Positions 16,459-26,092 of a DNA stretch of 64,000 bases are shown here, piece by piece. A program made the translations under genes and the position numbers. Positions within the stretch are counted from its first letter, which is position 1. Each line of letters begins with the position of its first letter. The notes under the pieces were generated by a model, which worked only from the letters and a program-made list of their open reading frames with translations, made no database searches and was not told the DNA's origin. The stretch comes from Lentibacillus siamensis (GTDB taxonomy: Bacteria; Bacillota; Bacilli; Bacillales; Amphibacillaceae): contig NZ_BAAADS010000018.1 of the NCBI RefSeq assembly GCF_039522605.1, positions 316,612 to 380,611 on the forward strand, read 5' to 3'.

Positions 16459-17202
16459 ATGGTACCACTTTACAATGATGAACGAATGGATTACTTGCTC
16501 GCTGAAGAACATATGCACATTATTCAGAGTCCTTCTGTATTTGCATTTTCCCTTGATGCGGTGCTGTTGGCGCATTTTGCTTATGTGCCAATCAGGAAAG
16601 GAAAAATCCTGGACTTGTGTACTGGTAATGGTGCTATTCCGTTGTTACTTTCACGCCGTACCAATGCCGAACTGATCGGAGTTGAAATACAGGAACGACT
16701 TGCTGATATGGCAGCGCGAAGCATTAAATTGAATGAACTGGATGAACAAATATCAGTCATTCATGGTGATTTGAAAGACATGAAGGCAACATTGAATCAC
16801 AGTGCATTTGATGTGGTCACATGCAATCCGCCATATTTCCGGACATCGGAAAAAACAGAGCACAATAAGAATGAACACCTGACCATTGCCCGGCATGAAG
16901 TTTATTGTACGCTTGAGGATGTTGTGAAAGCATGTAAACTGCATGTGCGTCCTGGCGGAAAAGTCGGAATGGTTCACCGGCCCGGCAGATTGATTGATAT
17001 CATAACATTGTTCCGCAAATACCGGCTGGAACCGAAGCGCCTTCAATTCATTTACCCGAAGCATGGACGGGATGCAAATATGATTTTGATTGAAGGGGTT
17101 CGGGATGGGAAAGCAGATCTGAAAATTTTGCCGCCATTATATATTTATCATGATGACAATACGTACACAAAGGAAGCTGAGGATATCATTTATGGAAAAT
17201 AA
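16459..17202 (+). CDS. yabB: tRNA1(Val) (adenine-37-N6)-methyltransferase-like protein (YabB)
   Basis: A 247-residue class I SAM methyltransferase related to E. coli TrmN6 (YfiC). The SAM loop is ILDLCTGNGAIPLL (about 51-64), and the catalytic N6-adenine motif is CNPPYFR. The target is inferred from the family. AGAAAGG lies upstream of the ATG. The gene overlaps yazA by 11 bases and is followed by rsmI, a conserved trio in Bacillaceae. Confidence 0.88.
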   Translation: MVPLYNDERMDYLLAEEHMHIIQSPSVFAFSLDAVLLAHFAYVPIRKGKILDLCTGNGAIPLLLSRRTNAELIGVEIQERLADMAARSIKLNELDEQISVIHGDLKDMKATLNHSAFDVVTCNPPYFRTSEKTEHNKNEHLTIARHEVYCTLEDVVKACKLHVRPGGKVGMVHRPGRLIDIITLFRKYRLEPKRLQFIYPKHGRDANMILIEGVRDGKADLKILPPLYIYHDDNTYTKEAEDIIYGK

Positions 17203-17485
17203 TGAACATATCGTTTACATTTTAAGATGCAGTGATAATACACTATACACTGGCTATACCAATGATCTGGAACATCGGCTGGCCATGCACGAAGAGGGAA
17301 AAGGCGCAAAATATACGAAAGGCCGGGGCCCATTTCAGGTATTGTTCGTGGAAAAGTTTCCAGAAAAATCGGAGGCCCTGCAGCGGGAATATCAGATTAA
17401 ACAGCTGACACGAAAGGGAAAATTTCAATTAATTCGGGATAAGTTGAAGGAAGTGATGCACTATGAAGATTCAAAAAAGCTTTGA
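17192..17485 (+). CDS. yazA: GIY-YIG nuclease superfamily protein YazA
   Basis: A 97-residue single GIY-YIG domain of the UPF0213 group: VYILRC at the start, LYTGYTNDLEHRL with the catalytic-region Arg, and a following KGAKYTKGRGPF. No biochemical role has been settled for this group. The start ATG at 17192 lies inside the end of the preceding gene; an in-frame ATG at 17150 would deepen the overlap and lacks family similarity. Confidence 0.88.
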   Translation: MENNEHIVYILRCSDNTLYTGYTNDLEHRLAMHEEGKGAKYTKGRGPFQVLFVEKFPEKSEALQREYQIKQLTRKGKFQLIRDKLKEVMHYEDSKKL

Positions 17486-18338
17486 TGATGAAAATAACGG
17501 AACCGTTTATGTTGTCCCGACTCCGATCGGCAACCTGGAAGACATTACATACCGTGCGTTAAAGGTATTGGAATCTGTATCCGTGATTGCAGCAGAGGAT
17601 ACGCGAAATACAAGAAAATTGCTGAATCATTTTGAGATCTCAACCCGTTTGGTCAGCTATCATGAACATAATAAAAAATCCAGGGAAAAAGAGCTGTTTG
17701 AACACCTGGAAAATGGGGAGACTGTTGCGGTAGTAAGTGATGCGGGCATGCCATCGATTTCCGATCCCGGATATGAACTGGTACAGGCCGCGATTGAATT
17801 TGGGAAGCCGGTTGTTGTGCTGCCAGGTGCAAATGCCGCCTTATGTGCACTGGTTGGATCTGGACTGCCTGCTGATGAGTTTTTATTTTATGGGTTTTTA
17901 CCCCGTAAAAAGAAGGAGAAGATGGTTGAGCTGGAGCGGCTTCAATCGGCCAACGCGACCATTCTGTTCTATGAATCCCCATATCGGCTGAAGGATACGA
18001 TTAAAGCCATAAGAGAACAGTTCGGAAATCGCCGGGCAGTTGCAGCGCGGGAACTTACCAAAAAGTTTGAGGAGTATGTCCGTGGTACATTGGAAGAGCT
18101 TCTTGATTGGTCAAATGAGCATGAGCTGAAGGGAGAATTTTGCCTTGTTGTCGAAGGAACGGATACATCCGACCTTCAGAAAGATTATTTGTGGTGGAGT
18201 CATCTATCCGTTGCGGAACATGTGAGCCATTATATGGAAGAAGCAAATATGGGAAGTAAGGAAGCCATTAAACAGGTTGCATCGGATCGGGATATGGCGA
18301 AACGGGATGTTTATCAGGCATACCATGTGAACCGGTAA
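17463..18338 (+). CDS. rsmI: 16S rRNA (cytidine-1402-2'-O)-methyltransferase
   Basis: Methylates the ribose of C1402 in the 16S decoding centre. The 291-residue tetrapyrrole-methylase-fold protein shows YVVPTPIGNLEDITYRAL, AAEDTRNTRKLL, VSDAGMPSISDPGYELV and a C-terminal AKRDVYQAY region. AAGGAAGTGATG precedes the ATG at 17463, which overlaps the end of yazA by 23 bases. Confidence 0.94.
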   Translation: MKIQKSFDDENNGTVYVVPTPIGNLEDITYRALKVLESVSVIAAEDTRNTRKLLNHFEISTRLVSYHEHNKKSREKELFEHLENGETVAVVSDAGMPSISDPGYELVQAAIEFGKPVVVLPGANAALCALVGSGLPADEFLFYGFLPRKKKEKMVELERLQSANATILFYESPYRLKDTIKAIREQFGNRRAVAARELTKKFEEYVRGTLEELLDWSNEHELKGEFCLVVEGTDTSDLQKDYLWWSHLSVAEHVSHYMEEANMGSKEAIKQVASDRDMAKRDVYQAYHVNR

Positions 18339-18481
18339 GCGTATGCAGTTAATTAAACGTGAATTTCTTATACCGTAAATCATGAAATATGTTGGATTTA
18401 ACAGCCTTGTTTACCAGTAAAGAAGGCGTTCATACACGGATTACGAAATACTGGTGTTTGCCGGGTTGAAATGAACCAATA

Positions 18482-18525
18482 AAAAAAGCAGCTGACGAAA
18501 AAAGGGAAAGGTGGTGCGCGTCAGC
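18482..18525 (-). terminator. Terminator of abrB (minus strand)
   Basis: GCTGACG and CGTCAGC pair around a loop; read on the minus strand the stem is followed by TGCTTTTTTTATTGG. The preceding 140 bases after rsmI show nothing else. Confidence 0.65.
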
Positions 18526-18558
18526 CACTTTTAACACATTATTCAAATTTTTCTGCTA

Positions 18559-18843
18559 CTATTCTTCTTTTACCAGCCGGGTCTGGATTTCATTGATTAA
18601 TTCCTCTGCACCTTCAGGGCTGAGAACAAGTTTGCCGTTTGCCAGCACCAAATTCTCATCGGATGTTTCCCCGGTAATCTGACAGGTCATGGCAGGTTTG
18701 AATTTCTGTAAGATAACTCTCTCTTTATCAACGAAAATTTCCAACGTATCTTTCTCCTTGATGTCAAGGTTACGTCGCAATTCGATTGGCAACACAACTC
18801 GTCCAAGTTCATCGACTTTACGTACAATTCCAGTAGACTTCAT
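18559..18843 (-). CDS. abrB: Transition-state regulator AbrB
   Basis: DNA-binding repressor of stationary-phase genes. The 94 residues begin with the swapped-hairpin barrel domain (MKSTGIVRKVDELGRVVLPIELRRNL), including the conserved basic residues, followed by the C-terminal multimerisation region. B. subtilis AbrB is 96 residues and lies at the same site, divergent from metS. GGGGAG precedes the start. It probably acts on the AT-rich region upstream of spoVG in this window, as in B. subtilis (inference). Confidence 0.96.
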   Translation of the reverse strand: MKSTGIVRKVDELGRVVLPIELRRNLDIKEKDTLEIFVDKERVILQKFKPAMTCQITGETSDENLVLANGKLVLSPEGAEELINEIQTRLVKEE

Positions 18844-19144
18844 TTTCCTAACTCCCCTCTGAAGGATGGAAAAAACAATTCGATCATTGTTTTTTCATTG
18901 CTTACAAAAATTTTTCGTCATGTTTCGACATCTGCTTATGACATATAGTACCAATCATTACTAAAAGTGTCAATAAATTTTTACCGAAAGATAAAATTAA
19001 TGCGAAAATTGTATAAAATAGTTGTGCGGTTAGCAGATAAGGTAATCCGGAAATACTGTGAAAGATGATTGATAGTTATCCGTTAATGGAAATCTTGTGA
19101 TAAAATCGCTACAATGGAAATAGTGATTGAGGGAGGTAAAGGTA
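18844..19144. promoter_or_regulatory. abrB-metS divergent promoter region
   Basis: This 301-base AT-rich gap holds no gene. It must contain both promoters. Candidate -10 sequences include TATAAA near 19012 and TACAAT near 19110, but I could not pair either with a good -35. No T-box leader is visible upstream of metS. Confidence 0.45.
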
Positions 19145-21106
19145 ATGCCAAAAGAGAAAAATACGTTTTATATAACGACACCAATCTATTATCCGAGCGG
19201 CAATTTACACATTGGGCACGCGTATTCCACGGTTGCCGGTGATGCGATTGCCCGATATAAGCGTTTGCGTGGATATGATGTAATGTATTTGACCGGCACG
19301 GATGAACATGGTCAAAAAATACAGCGCAAAGCGACTGAAAAAGGGATGGAACCACAGGAATATGTCGATGAAATAGTCAGTGGTATCCAGGATTTATGGA
19401 AAAAGTTGAAAATAACAAATAATGACTTTATCCGCACAACCGAGAATCGTCATAAACGAATTGTCGAAAAAATATTTGATCAGCTTGTAAAACAAGGTGA
19501 TATTTACTTGGATGAATATGAAGGATGGTATTGTACGTCTTGTGAGTCTTTCTTTACCGAGCGGCAGTTGGATGATGGTCATTGCCCGGATTGCGGCGGG
19601 CCGGTTGAGAAAGTGAAAGAGGAATCATACTTCTTTAAAATGAGTAAATATGTGGATCGACTTGTCGAATTTTATGAAGCGAATCCGGAATTCATTCAGC
19701 CGGAAAGCCGTAAAAATGAAATGCTGAACAACTTTATCAAACCGGGTTTGGAGGATCTTGCGGTTTCACGGACCACGTTTGACTGGGGTATCAAAGTTCC
19801 CGGTGATCCAAAACACGTTATTTATGTTTGGATTGATGCACTGACAAACTATATTACAGCTCTTGGTTATGGAACGGATCAGGATGAACTGTATCAGAAA
19901 TTCTGGCCAGCAGATGTGCACCTGATGAGTAAAGAAATTGTCCGTTTCCATACTATTTATTGGCCGATTATTTTAATGGCGCTTGATTTGCCGCTGCCGA
20001 AAAAAGTGTTTGCACATGGATGGATTTTGATGAAGGATGGTAAAATGTCCAAATCGAAAGGAAATGTTGTCGATCCTATTCAATTGACAGATCAATATGG
20101 TTTGGATGCATTGCGCTATTACCTGCTTCGTGAAGTGCCGTTCGGTTCTGACGGGGTATTTACACCTGAAGGCTTTGTGGAGCGTACAAACTATGATTTG
20201 GCCAATGATCTTGGCAACCTGCTAAACCGGACTGTTGCCATGATTCACAAGTACTTTGATGGCAAAATTCCTGCGTATATCGCTTCCGAAACAGATTTTG
20301 AGGCGTCACTCGAGTCCTTGCAGGAAGAAACGGTGGATAAAGTGGAAGATTCGATGGATAACATGCAGTTCTCGGTCGCGCTTTCCTCGTTGTGGAAGAT
20401 GATCAGCAGGACCAATAAATATATTGATGAAACAGAGCCTTGGATTCTGGCAAAAGATGATGCGAATAAAGAGCGGCTTGGAAATGTGATGGCTCATCTG
20501 GCAGAGTCATTACGTAAAACGGCGATTATGCTGCAGCCGTTTTTGACTGAGTCACCCGGCGAAATTTTCAAACAGCTTGGAGTTAGGGATGAAAAATTGC
20601 AGGCGTGGGACTCCATCCGTGATAATGGTCGGATTGAAGCAGGCACTTCCGTAACAAAAGGTACGCCGTTATTCCCGCGGCTTGATGTGGAAAAAGAAGT
20701 TGCAGCCATCAAAGCAATGATGACAAAGCCTGCACCGGAAAAGAAAAATCCTGCTGCTAAAAAGGCGCCGGAACAAAAAGAAGAAGTTACCTTCGATGAA
20801 TTTATGAAAGTCGATATGCGTGTTGCAGAAGTTTTGAAGGCTGAACCTGTGAAAAAAGCTGATAAGTTATTGAAGCTTCAGCTTGATGTCGGTACAGATA
20901 AACGGCAGGTTGTATCAGGCATTGCTGAGTATTATCAGCCGGATGATCTGGTAGGCAGGAAAGTAATTTGTGTTACCAACCTGAAACCTGTAAAACTGCG
21001 CGGCGAAAAGTCAGAAGGAATGATTCTTTGCGGTGAGGATGAGACAGGAAACTTAACCCTGGCATCTGTTGAGCAATCATTGCCAAATGGTTCGGTTGTA
21101 AAATAA
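19145..21106 (+). CDS. metS: Methionyl-tRNA synthetase
   Basis: Charges tRNA-Met. The 653-residue class I enzyme has HIGH (22-25), KMSKS (300-304), zinc-type cysteines CTSC ... CPDC in the connective peptide, and an anticodon-binding alpha-helical domain. A C-terminal EMAP/Trbp111-like tRNA-binding domain (about 550-653; VDMRVAEVLKAEPV) serves for dimerisation. An Ala/Lys/Pro linker precedes it. The ATG at 19145 follows GGGAGG; a TTG at 19127 would span the ribosome binding site. Confidence 0.97.
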   Translation: MPKEKNTFYITTPIYYPSGNLHIGHAYSTVAGDAIARYKRLRGYDVMYLTGTDEHGQKIQRKATEKGMEPQEYVDEIVSGIQDLWKKLKITNNDFIRTTENRHKRIVEKIFDQLVKQGDIYLDEYEGWYCTSCESFFTERQLDDGHCPDCGGPVEKVKEESYFFKMSKYVDRLVEFYEANPEFIQPESRKNEMLNNFIKPGLEDLAVSRTTFDWGIKVPGDPKHVIYVWIDALTNYITALGYGTDQDELYQKFWPADVHLMSKEIVRFHTIYWPIILMALDLPLPKKVFAHGWILMKDGKMSKSKGNVVDPIQLTDQYGLDALRYYLLREVPFGSDGVFTPEGFVERTNYDLANDLGNLLNRTVAMIHKYFDGKIPAYIASETDFEASLESLQEETVDKVEDSMDNMQFSVALSSLWKMISRTNKYIDETEPWILAKDDANKERLGNVMAHLAESLRKTAIMLQPFLTESPGEIFKQLGVRDEKLQAWDSIRDNGRIEAGTSVTKGTPLFPRLDVEKEVAAIKAMMTKPAPEKKNPAAKKAPEQKEEVTFDEFMKVDMRVAEVLKAEPVKKADKLLKLQLDVGTDKRQVVSGIAEYYQPDDLVGRKVICVTNLKPVKLRGEKSEGMILCGEDETGNLTLASVEQSLPNGSVVK

Positions 21107-21115
21107 CAATCAGAA

Positions 21116-21155
21116 ACAAGGTCACCCTCATGGGAGGTGTTGGCCTTTTTCTGTA
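21116..21155 (+). terminator. Probable terminator between metS and tatD
   Basis: An imperfect hairpin (AAGGTCACC ... GGTGTTGGCCTT) followed by TTTTTCTG. The stem has mismatches, so it may be leaky and allow readthrough into tatD. Confidence 0.5.
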
Positions 21156-21172
21156 CGATAGGAGCGTTTAGT

Positions 21173-21940
21173 ATGTTAGTCGATACACATGTACATTTGA
21201 ATGCAGAACAGTTTTTCGAGGATCGTGAGGAGACAATCCAGCGGGCATTTGACGCTGGTGTAACGTATATGGTTGTTGTCGGGTTTGACCGGGAGACGAT
21301 TCCGCTGGCAATAGAAATAGCAGAACAGTATGAAACCATTTATGCTGCGGTTGGCTGGCATCCGGTTGACGCAATTGATATGACGCAGGAAGATCTTGAC
21401 TGGATTGAAAAACTGTCAGCACATCCAAAAGTGGTTGCTATTGGTGAGATGGGGCTGGATTATCATTGGGATAAGTCACCAAAGGAAATCCAAAAGGAAG
21501 TTTTTCGCAAACAGATTAACCTGGCCAAAAAGGTGAAGATGCCAATCATTATTCACAATCGTGAAGCAACGGAAGATATTATTGAAGTTATGCAGGAGGA
21601 AAATGCACAGGAGGTCGGTGGAATCATGCATTGTTACAATGATTCACCGGATTATGTACAGGCGTGTCTCGATATGAATTTTTATATCTCACTGGGTGGT
21701 CCGGTAACATTTAAAAATGCAACGCTGCCAAAGGAAGTAGCGGTACAGGTGCCGGAAGACCGGCTGTTGGTGGAGACAGATGCCCCGTTTCTGGCACCAC
21801 ACCCAAATCGGGGGAAACGAAATGAACCTGCATATGTAAAACTTGTTGCTGAAAAAGTGGCTGAACTAAGGGAGACATCTTTCGAACAACTCAGCAAAAT
21901 TACGACAGAAAACGCTTTTCAATTGTTTCATTTTGAGTAA
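21173..21940 (+). CDS. tatD: TatD family metal-dependent DNase
   Basis: A 255-residue TIM-barrel hydrolase, the length of B. subtilis YabD. Metal ligands appear in DTHVHLN at the start, GEMGLDYHWD, IIHNREA, MHCYN and ETDAPFLAP. Family members have 3'-5' exonuclease activity and are linked to DNA repair. TAGGAGC precedes the ATG at 21173; the frame is open further upstream (21137) but lies in the terminator hairpin. Confidence 0.92.
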   Translation: MLVDTHVHLNAEQFFEDREETIQRAFDAGVTYMVVVGFDRETIPLAIEIAEQYETIYAAVGWHPVDAIDMTQEDLDWIEKLSAHPKVVAIGEMGLDYHWDKSPKEIQKEVFRKQINLAKKVKMPIIIHNREATEDIIEVMQEENAQEVGGIMHCYNDSPDYVQACLDMNFYISLGGPVTFKNATLPKEVAVQVPEDRLLVETDAPFLAPHPNRGKRNEPAYVKLVAEKVAELRETSFEQLSKITTENAFQLFHFE

Positions 21941-22003
21941 AAATCGGGTATTTTGTCACGATTTCTGATAACAAAAACAAGGCAAAATATAGGTCATTTT
22001 AAG

Positions 22004-22033
22004 GAGATCGGAACATTTTCCGGTCTCTTTTTA
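22004..22033 (+). terminator. Terminator after tatD
   Basis: GAGATCGGAA and TTCCGGTCTC pair around a four-base loop, followed by TTTTTA. Confidence 0.85.
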
Positions 22034-22189
22034 ATGTCCATAAAACCAGTCATGTCAGTAACTTGGTGAGTTGTGTCATACGATGGTTACCTTATGTAAT
22101 TTAATTGTAAACAAACCGTAAACGGAAATCCGTTGAAATCACATACATTTGTTATATATAATCAGAGTCGCGTAAAGGAGGCAAAGGGC

Positions 22190-23464
22190 ATGAAATTATT
22201 TTCAAGGCTATTGCCGGCGTCGAAATTAAAATTGATTTTATCTTGTATTGGTGTTATGGCGCTGGTTGTTTTTTCTGGTTTTGTTCTGTTTGAAGCAACG
22301 AAAGCTGAAGTGGCCGTTACGGAAAATGGAGAAAAACAAACAGTCCAGACTCACGCAAGCACAGTTAAAGAACTGCTTACAGAATTAAACATAACAGTGG
22401 GAGAGCATGATTCGCTTTCACATCAGGTCAACGCAGAAATTAAAAATGGAATGCACATTACATACAAGAAAGCCAGCAAAGTGATTGTTACGGTAGACGG
22501 AAATGAACAGGTTTATTACACAACTAAAGATACGGTCGGCGAATTTTTGAAAGCCAATGAAATGGATGTTTCAAAGCGTGATGAAACTTCCCACAAGGCA
22601 TCTGAGCCCATTAAAAATGGCCTGACGCTCACCATCAATAAAGCATTTAAGGTAGCGGTTCATAACGGCGGTAAAAAAGAAAAACTCTGGTTTACCGGTG
22701 GAACGGTTGGTGAACTGCTGAAACAGAACGATATTTCATTGGGAAAATTGGATAAAGTAAAACCGGCCAAAAAAGAAAAGGTAACGAAAGACACGCCGAT
22801 AAAAATTACACGGGTCAAAAAGGATACGAAAACAGTTAAAGAAAAAATTGCCTATGAAACGGAAGAGCGGAAAGACAGCAACCTTGACAAAGGGAAAAAG
22901 CGGGTAATTGCTGAAGGCTCAGAAGGTCTTGTTGTGAAAAAGTACGAAATCACCAAGGAAAATGGCGACGTGGTTAATCGTGAACTTATGAATAAAGAAG
23001 TAAAGCGTAAAAGCGAGAAACGGGTTGTTGCATTTGGCACGAAAGAGGAACAGGATCTTGTCACACTGTCAAGCTCCAGCTCAAATTCCAGTTCCAACTC
23101 AAATTCTGATTCCAGTTCAAGCGGCGGTTCAAACAAAAGTGAGGATACAGGGTCATCAAATAATGACTCAGGAGACGTTTATTCCATGACAGTAACGGCC
23201 TACAGTGCTGACTGCGGCGGTTGCTCAGGCGTTACCGCTACAGGAATTGATTTGAACGCCAATCCGAATAAAAAGGTAGTTGCCGTCGACCCGAATGTTA
23301 TTCCACTCGGCACTAGAGTGTGGGTGGAAGGCTACGGATATGCAGTAGCAGCAGATGTTGGCGGTGGTGTAAATGGTCATCATGTTGACGTCCACGTACC
23401 AAGTAAAGCCGATGCACATGCATTTGGAACAAGGTATAATGTTACTGTAAAGGTTCTTGATTAA
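22190..23464 (+). CDS. yabE: Cell-wall-binding 3D/G5/DUF348 protein YabE
   Basis: A 424-residue exported protein. An N-terminal hydrophobic segment (about 14-36) acts as a signal or anchor. Three DUF348 ubiquitin-like repeats follow (each with a THASTVKELL-type motif), then a G5 domain (VKEKIAYETEERKDSNLDKG), a Ser/Asn-rich linker (about 290-325), and a C-terminal 3D domain. That last domain has VAVDPNVIPLGTRVWVEGYG and the Asp residues of AADVGG and HHVDVHVPS. B. subtilis YabE (437) is thought to remodel peptidoglycan like resuscitation-promoting factors. AAAGGAGG precedes the ATG at 22190. Confidence 0.92.
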   Translation: MKLFSRLLPASKLKLILSCIGVMALVVFSGFVLFEATKAEVAVTENGEKQTVQTHASTVKELLTELNITVGEHDSLSHQVNAEIKNGMHITYKKASKVIVTVDGNEQVYYTTKDTVGEFLKANEMDVSKRDETSHKASEPIKNGLTLTINKAFKVAVHNGGKKEKLWFTGGTVGELLKQNDISLGKLDKVKPAKKEKVTKDTPIKITRVKKDTKTVKEKIAYETEERKDSNLDKGKKRVIAEGSEGLVVKKYEITKENGDVVNRELMNKEVKRKSEKRVVAFGTKEEQDLVTLSSSSSNSSSNSNSDSSSSGGSNKSEDTGSSNNDSGDVYSMTVTAYSADCGGCSGVTATGIDLNANPNKKVVAVDPNVIPLGTRVWVEGYGYAVAADVGGGVNGHHVDVHVPSKADAHAFGTRYNVTVKVLD

Positions 23465-23477
23465 TATATGATACAAT

Positions 23478-23513
23478 GCTCTTACCGCGATAAAGTGGTA
23501 AGAGCAATTTTTT
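23478..23513 (+). terminator. Terminator after yabE
   Basis: Perfect 9-bp stem GCTCTTACC / GGTAAGAGC, then AATTTTTT. Confidence 0.88.
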
Positions 23514-23553
23514 GCGGTAAGGCTAAGTTTTCGAGTGAAAAGAGGACAAATCA

Positions 23554-24123
23554 TTGAAAATAAAGGAAATCATTGTTGTGGAAGGTCGTGACGATACTGC
23601 GAAAATTCGTCAGGTGGTTGATGCCGATACAATTGAGACGAATGGATCAGCGGTAGATAACACAATTCTAAAACAAATACGGCATGCAAAGGAAAAACGG
23701 GGTGTGATTATTTTTACCGATCCGGATTACCCCGGGGAACGCATTCGCCATATTGTCGATCAGGCGGTACCCGGCTGCAAGCATGCATTTTTGAAACGGG
23801 AGGATGCACGCGCTAAACATCCCGCAACGAAAAGTCTTGGAATTGAACATGCTTCCGCGGCGGCAATCCAGCATGCATTGGAAGGTGTTTATGGACTGAA
23901 GGAAGCGGTATCCGGTGATATTATGAAACAAGATCTTTTATCCTTTGGGCTGATTGGAAGTGCAAAGGCGAGTGTCAGGCGGGATCGTCTGGGAGAATTG
24001 CTCCAAATAGGGCATACGAATGGGAAACAACTGTTGAAACGCCTGACGATGTTCCAAATAACCAGAAAACAATTTGAAGAGGCGGCAGCCCAGGTACTTC
24101 AGGAGGAGAACAATGACAACTAA
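23554..24123 (+). CDS. rnmV: Ribonuclease M5
   Basis: Matures 5S rRNA. The 189-residue protein has a Toprim domain with IIVVEGRDDT at the N-terminus and IFTDPDYPGERIR for the acidic metal site, then a C-terminal region that contacts the 5S precursor. It starts with TTG at 23554, as the family N-terminus MKIKEIIVVEGRDD requires; AGAGGAC lies upstream. Its end overlaps ksgA by 11 bases, a conserved pairing. Confidence 0.95.
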   Translation: MKIKEIIVVEGRDDTAKIRQVVDADTIETNGSAVDNTILKQIRHAKEKRGVIIFTDPDYPGERIRHIVDQAVPGCKHAFLKREDARAKHPATKSLGIEHASAAAIQHALEGVYGLKEAVSGDIMKQDLLSFGLIGSAKASVRRDRLGELLQIGHTNGKQLLKRLTMFQITRKQFEEAAAQVLQEENNDN

Positions 24124-24994
24124 AAAAATCGCAACGCCAAAGCGGACCCGTGAAATTTTAGATAAATACGGATTTCATTTTAAAAAAAGTCTCGGTCAAA
24201 ACTTTTTGATTGATGTAAACATCCTGGAAAATATTATGAACCATGCAGGTATTGATAAGCAGGCCGCAGCAATTGAAATTGGTCCAGGTATTGGTGCATT
24301 GACGGAACAGTTGGCAATTCATGCAGACAAGGTACTGGCTTTTGAAATTGATCAACGTCTGCTGCCTATCCTCGAGGATACGTTACAAGGTTACGAGAAT
24401 GTTCAAGTGCTGCACCGGGATATCCTGGAAGCAGATATAAGGAAGACGATTGATACATATTTTAAACCGGAACAGCCGGTGCATATCGTGGCAAATCTTC
24501 CGTATTACATTACAACGCCGATTTTAATGAAGTTACTCCGGGAGAATCTTCCCGTTTCTAGCATTACGATCATGATTCAAAAAGAAGTCGCTGAGCGGAT
24601 GGCAGCTGTCCCGAACAATAAAAGTTATGGATCCCTTTCCATCGCTGTTCAGTATTATACCCATGCCGAAGTAATTATGAATGTCCCAAAAAGTGTGTTT
24701 ATGCCTCCGCCGAATGTTGACTCGAGTGTATTACAGTTGACAATTCGGGATACCCCGCCGGTAAATGTGGAGAATGAAGAACTTTTCTTTGGCGTGGTTC
24801 AGGCAAGTTTTGCCCAGCGCAGAAAAACGTTGCGAAATAATTTAACCCGGCATTTTAAGGGCACGTTTGATAAGGAAAAAATCGCCCAGCTGCTTGAATC
24901 GGCAGGCATTGACGGATCACGGCGCGGCGAATCATTGAATATGCAGGAATTCGCGAGTCTTGCCAACACATTTTATCATGCATTGGAAAAATAA
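24113..24994 (+). CDS. ksgA: 16S rRNA dimethyladenosine transferase
   Basis: Dimethylates the two adjacent adenines of helix 45 in 16S rRNA. The 293 residues carry SLGQNFLID, the SAM loop EIGPGIGALTEQL (residues 55-67), the acidic EIDQRL, the catalytic NLPYYITTPI, and the C-terminal FAQRRKTLRNNL. CAGGAGG precedes the ATG at 24113. B. subtilis KsgA has 292 residues. Confidence 0.96.
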   Translation: MTTKKIATPKRTREILDKYGFHFKKSLGQNFLIDVNILENIMNHAGIDKQAAAIEIGPGIGALTEQLAIHADKVLAFEIDQRLLPILEDTLQGYENVQVLHRDILEADIRKTIDTYFKPEQPVHIVANLPYYITTPILMKLLRENLPVSSITIMIQKEVAERMAAVPNNKSYGSLSIAVQYYTHAEVIMNVPKSVFMPPPNVDSSVLQLTIRDTPPVNVENEELFFGVVQASFAQRRKTLRNNLTRHFKGTFDKEKIAQLLESAGIDGSRRGESLNMQEFASLANTFYHALEK

Positions 24995-25045
24995 AGTCAT
25001 TGCAGTTCTGCTGCGATGGCTTTTTATAAATGATGAGTGCTATAA

Positions 25046-25092
25046 TACCGCTCCGGAAATATACTTCGCTTTCACTTTCGAGCATAAGTGCG
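25046..25092 (-). repeat. Family P element, 3'-end fragment (minus orientation)
   Basis: CCGCTCCGGAAATATACTTC followed by GCTTTCACTTTCGAGCATAAG is the reverse complement of the right end of the 16165 copy. Only about 47 bases remain. It lies in the ksgA-yabG gap. Confidence 0.75.
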
Positions 25093-25141
25093 TTTGATAT
25101 ACTCCAACCTATTAGTTCAAATACTCAAACATAAATCCAGG

Positions 25142-25170
25142 CACAGGAATGGGCAGTGCTTCATAGTCTA
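25142..25170 (+). promoter_or_regulatory. Sigma-K promoter of yabG
   Basis: CACA, 16 bases, CATAGTCTA fits the sigma-K consensus MACM-N16-CATANNNTA. It lies 43 bases before the start codon; yabG is transcribed by sigma-K in B. subtilis. Confidence 0.75.
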
Positions 25171-25213
25171 TATAGGAACAGGTTTATTTGAACGATGGCT
25201 GTGAGGTGGCTTT

Positions 25214-26092
25214 ATGGATTTTTCAACAGGAGAATTTGTGACACGTAAATCACATAAGCATGATCTGTTATTCCGGATTGCATCGGTTACAAAGGATACT
25301 GCAACATTGCACGGAGAGGATATTCGTCTGGCAGCTGATGCCCCGCTGTATGATCTGACACATGTTGAAGACAGGGATCTGGCAAAGCGGAAACGGAAAG
25401 GAAAAGAACAGGAGGAATCCTCCTATCGGCTTTTTCGTCAGGATTACCAGTTAATGCGGGAAAAGCGTGAGTACCAGGCAAGTAATGGATACCATAACAA
25501 TATAAGTTATTTTCAACTGCCTGCAAAAGTACTTCATATTGATGGTGATCCCTCCTATTTAAGAAAGTGTATTGAGCTGTATAATCGGCTTGGATTGCAA
25601 GTTCACGGAATCCATGTAAGTGAAAAGGAAATGCCCTTTGAAATTGCCGGATTAATGGAACGCATACAACCTGACATTATCGTAATTACAGGTCACGACG
25701 CATTTTCCAGAAATAAAGGCGGAAAAGCTGACTTGCGTGCTTATCGGCATTCCAAATATTTTGCGGAAACGGTTCGTGCGGCGCGGCAGATAAACACCAG
25801 TCTGGATCAATTGATAATCTTTGCCGGAGCCTGCCAGTCCCATTTTGAATCGTTGATCAGGGCGGGAGCAAATTTTGCAAGCTCTCCATCCCGAATTAAT
25901 ATACATGCGCTGGACCCTGTTTATATAGCCGCCAAAATCGCTTATACTCCGTTTATGGATAAAGTTGGTGTATGGGATGCACTGCGAAATACGCTTACCG
26001 GAGAGAGAGGTCTTGGCGGAGTGGAAACAAGAGGACTTTTACGAACTGGTATGCCTTACACGATTGATAATGAAACCGAAGAAAATAGCTGA
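25214..26092 (+). CDS. yabG: Sporulation-specific protease YabG
   Basis: Mother-cell cysteine protease that trims spore-coat proteins late in sporulation. The 292 residues match B. subtilis YabG (290). Visible segments include KVLHIDGDP, PDIIVITGHDAFSRN, FAGACQSHFESLIRAGANFASSP (with conserved Gly-His and Cys) and the C-terminal LGGVETRGLLRTGMPY. The ATG at 25214 follows GTGAGGTGG. A sigma-K promoter lies upstream. Confidence 0.93.
   Translation: MDFSTGEFVTRKSHKHDLLFRIASVTKDTATLHGEDIRLAADAPLYDLTHVEDRDLAKRKRKGKEQEESSYRLFRQDYQLMREKREYQASNGYHNNISYFQLPAKVLHIDGDPSYLRKCIELYNRLGLQVHGIHVSEKEMPFEIAGLMERIQPDIIVITGHDAFSRNKGGKADLRAYRHSKYFAETVRAARQINTSLDQLIIFAGACQSHFESLIRAGANFASSPSRINIHALDPVYIAAKIAYTPFMDKVGVWDALRNTLTGERGLGGVETRGLLRTGMPYTIDNETEENS

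Noticed and set aside
18844..19144. T-box riboswitch upstream of metS
   Set aside because: No AGGGTGGNACCGCG-type T-box sequence or specifier stem is visible.
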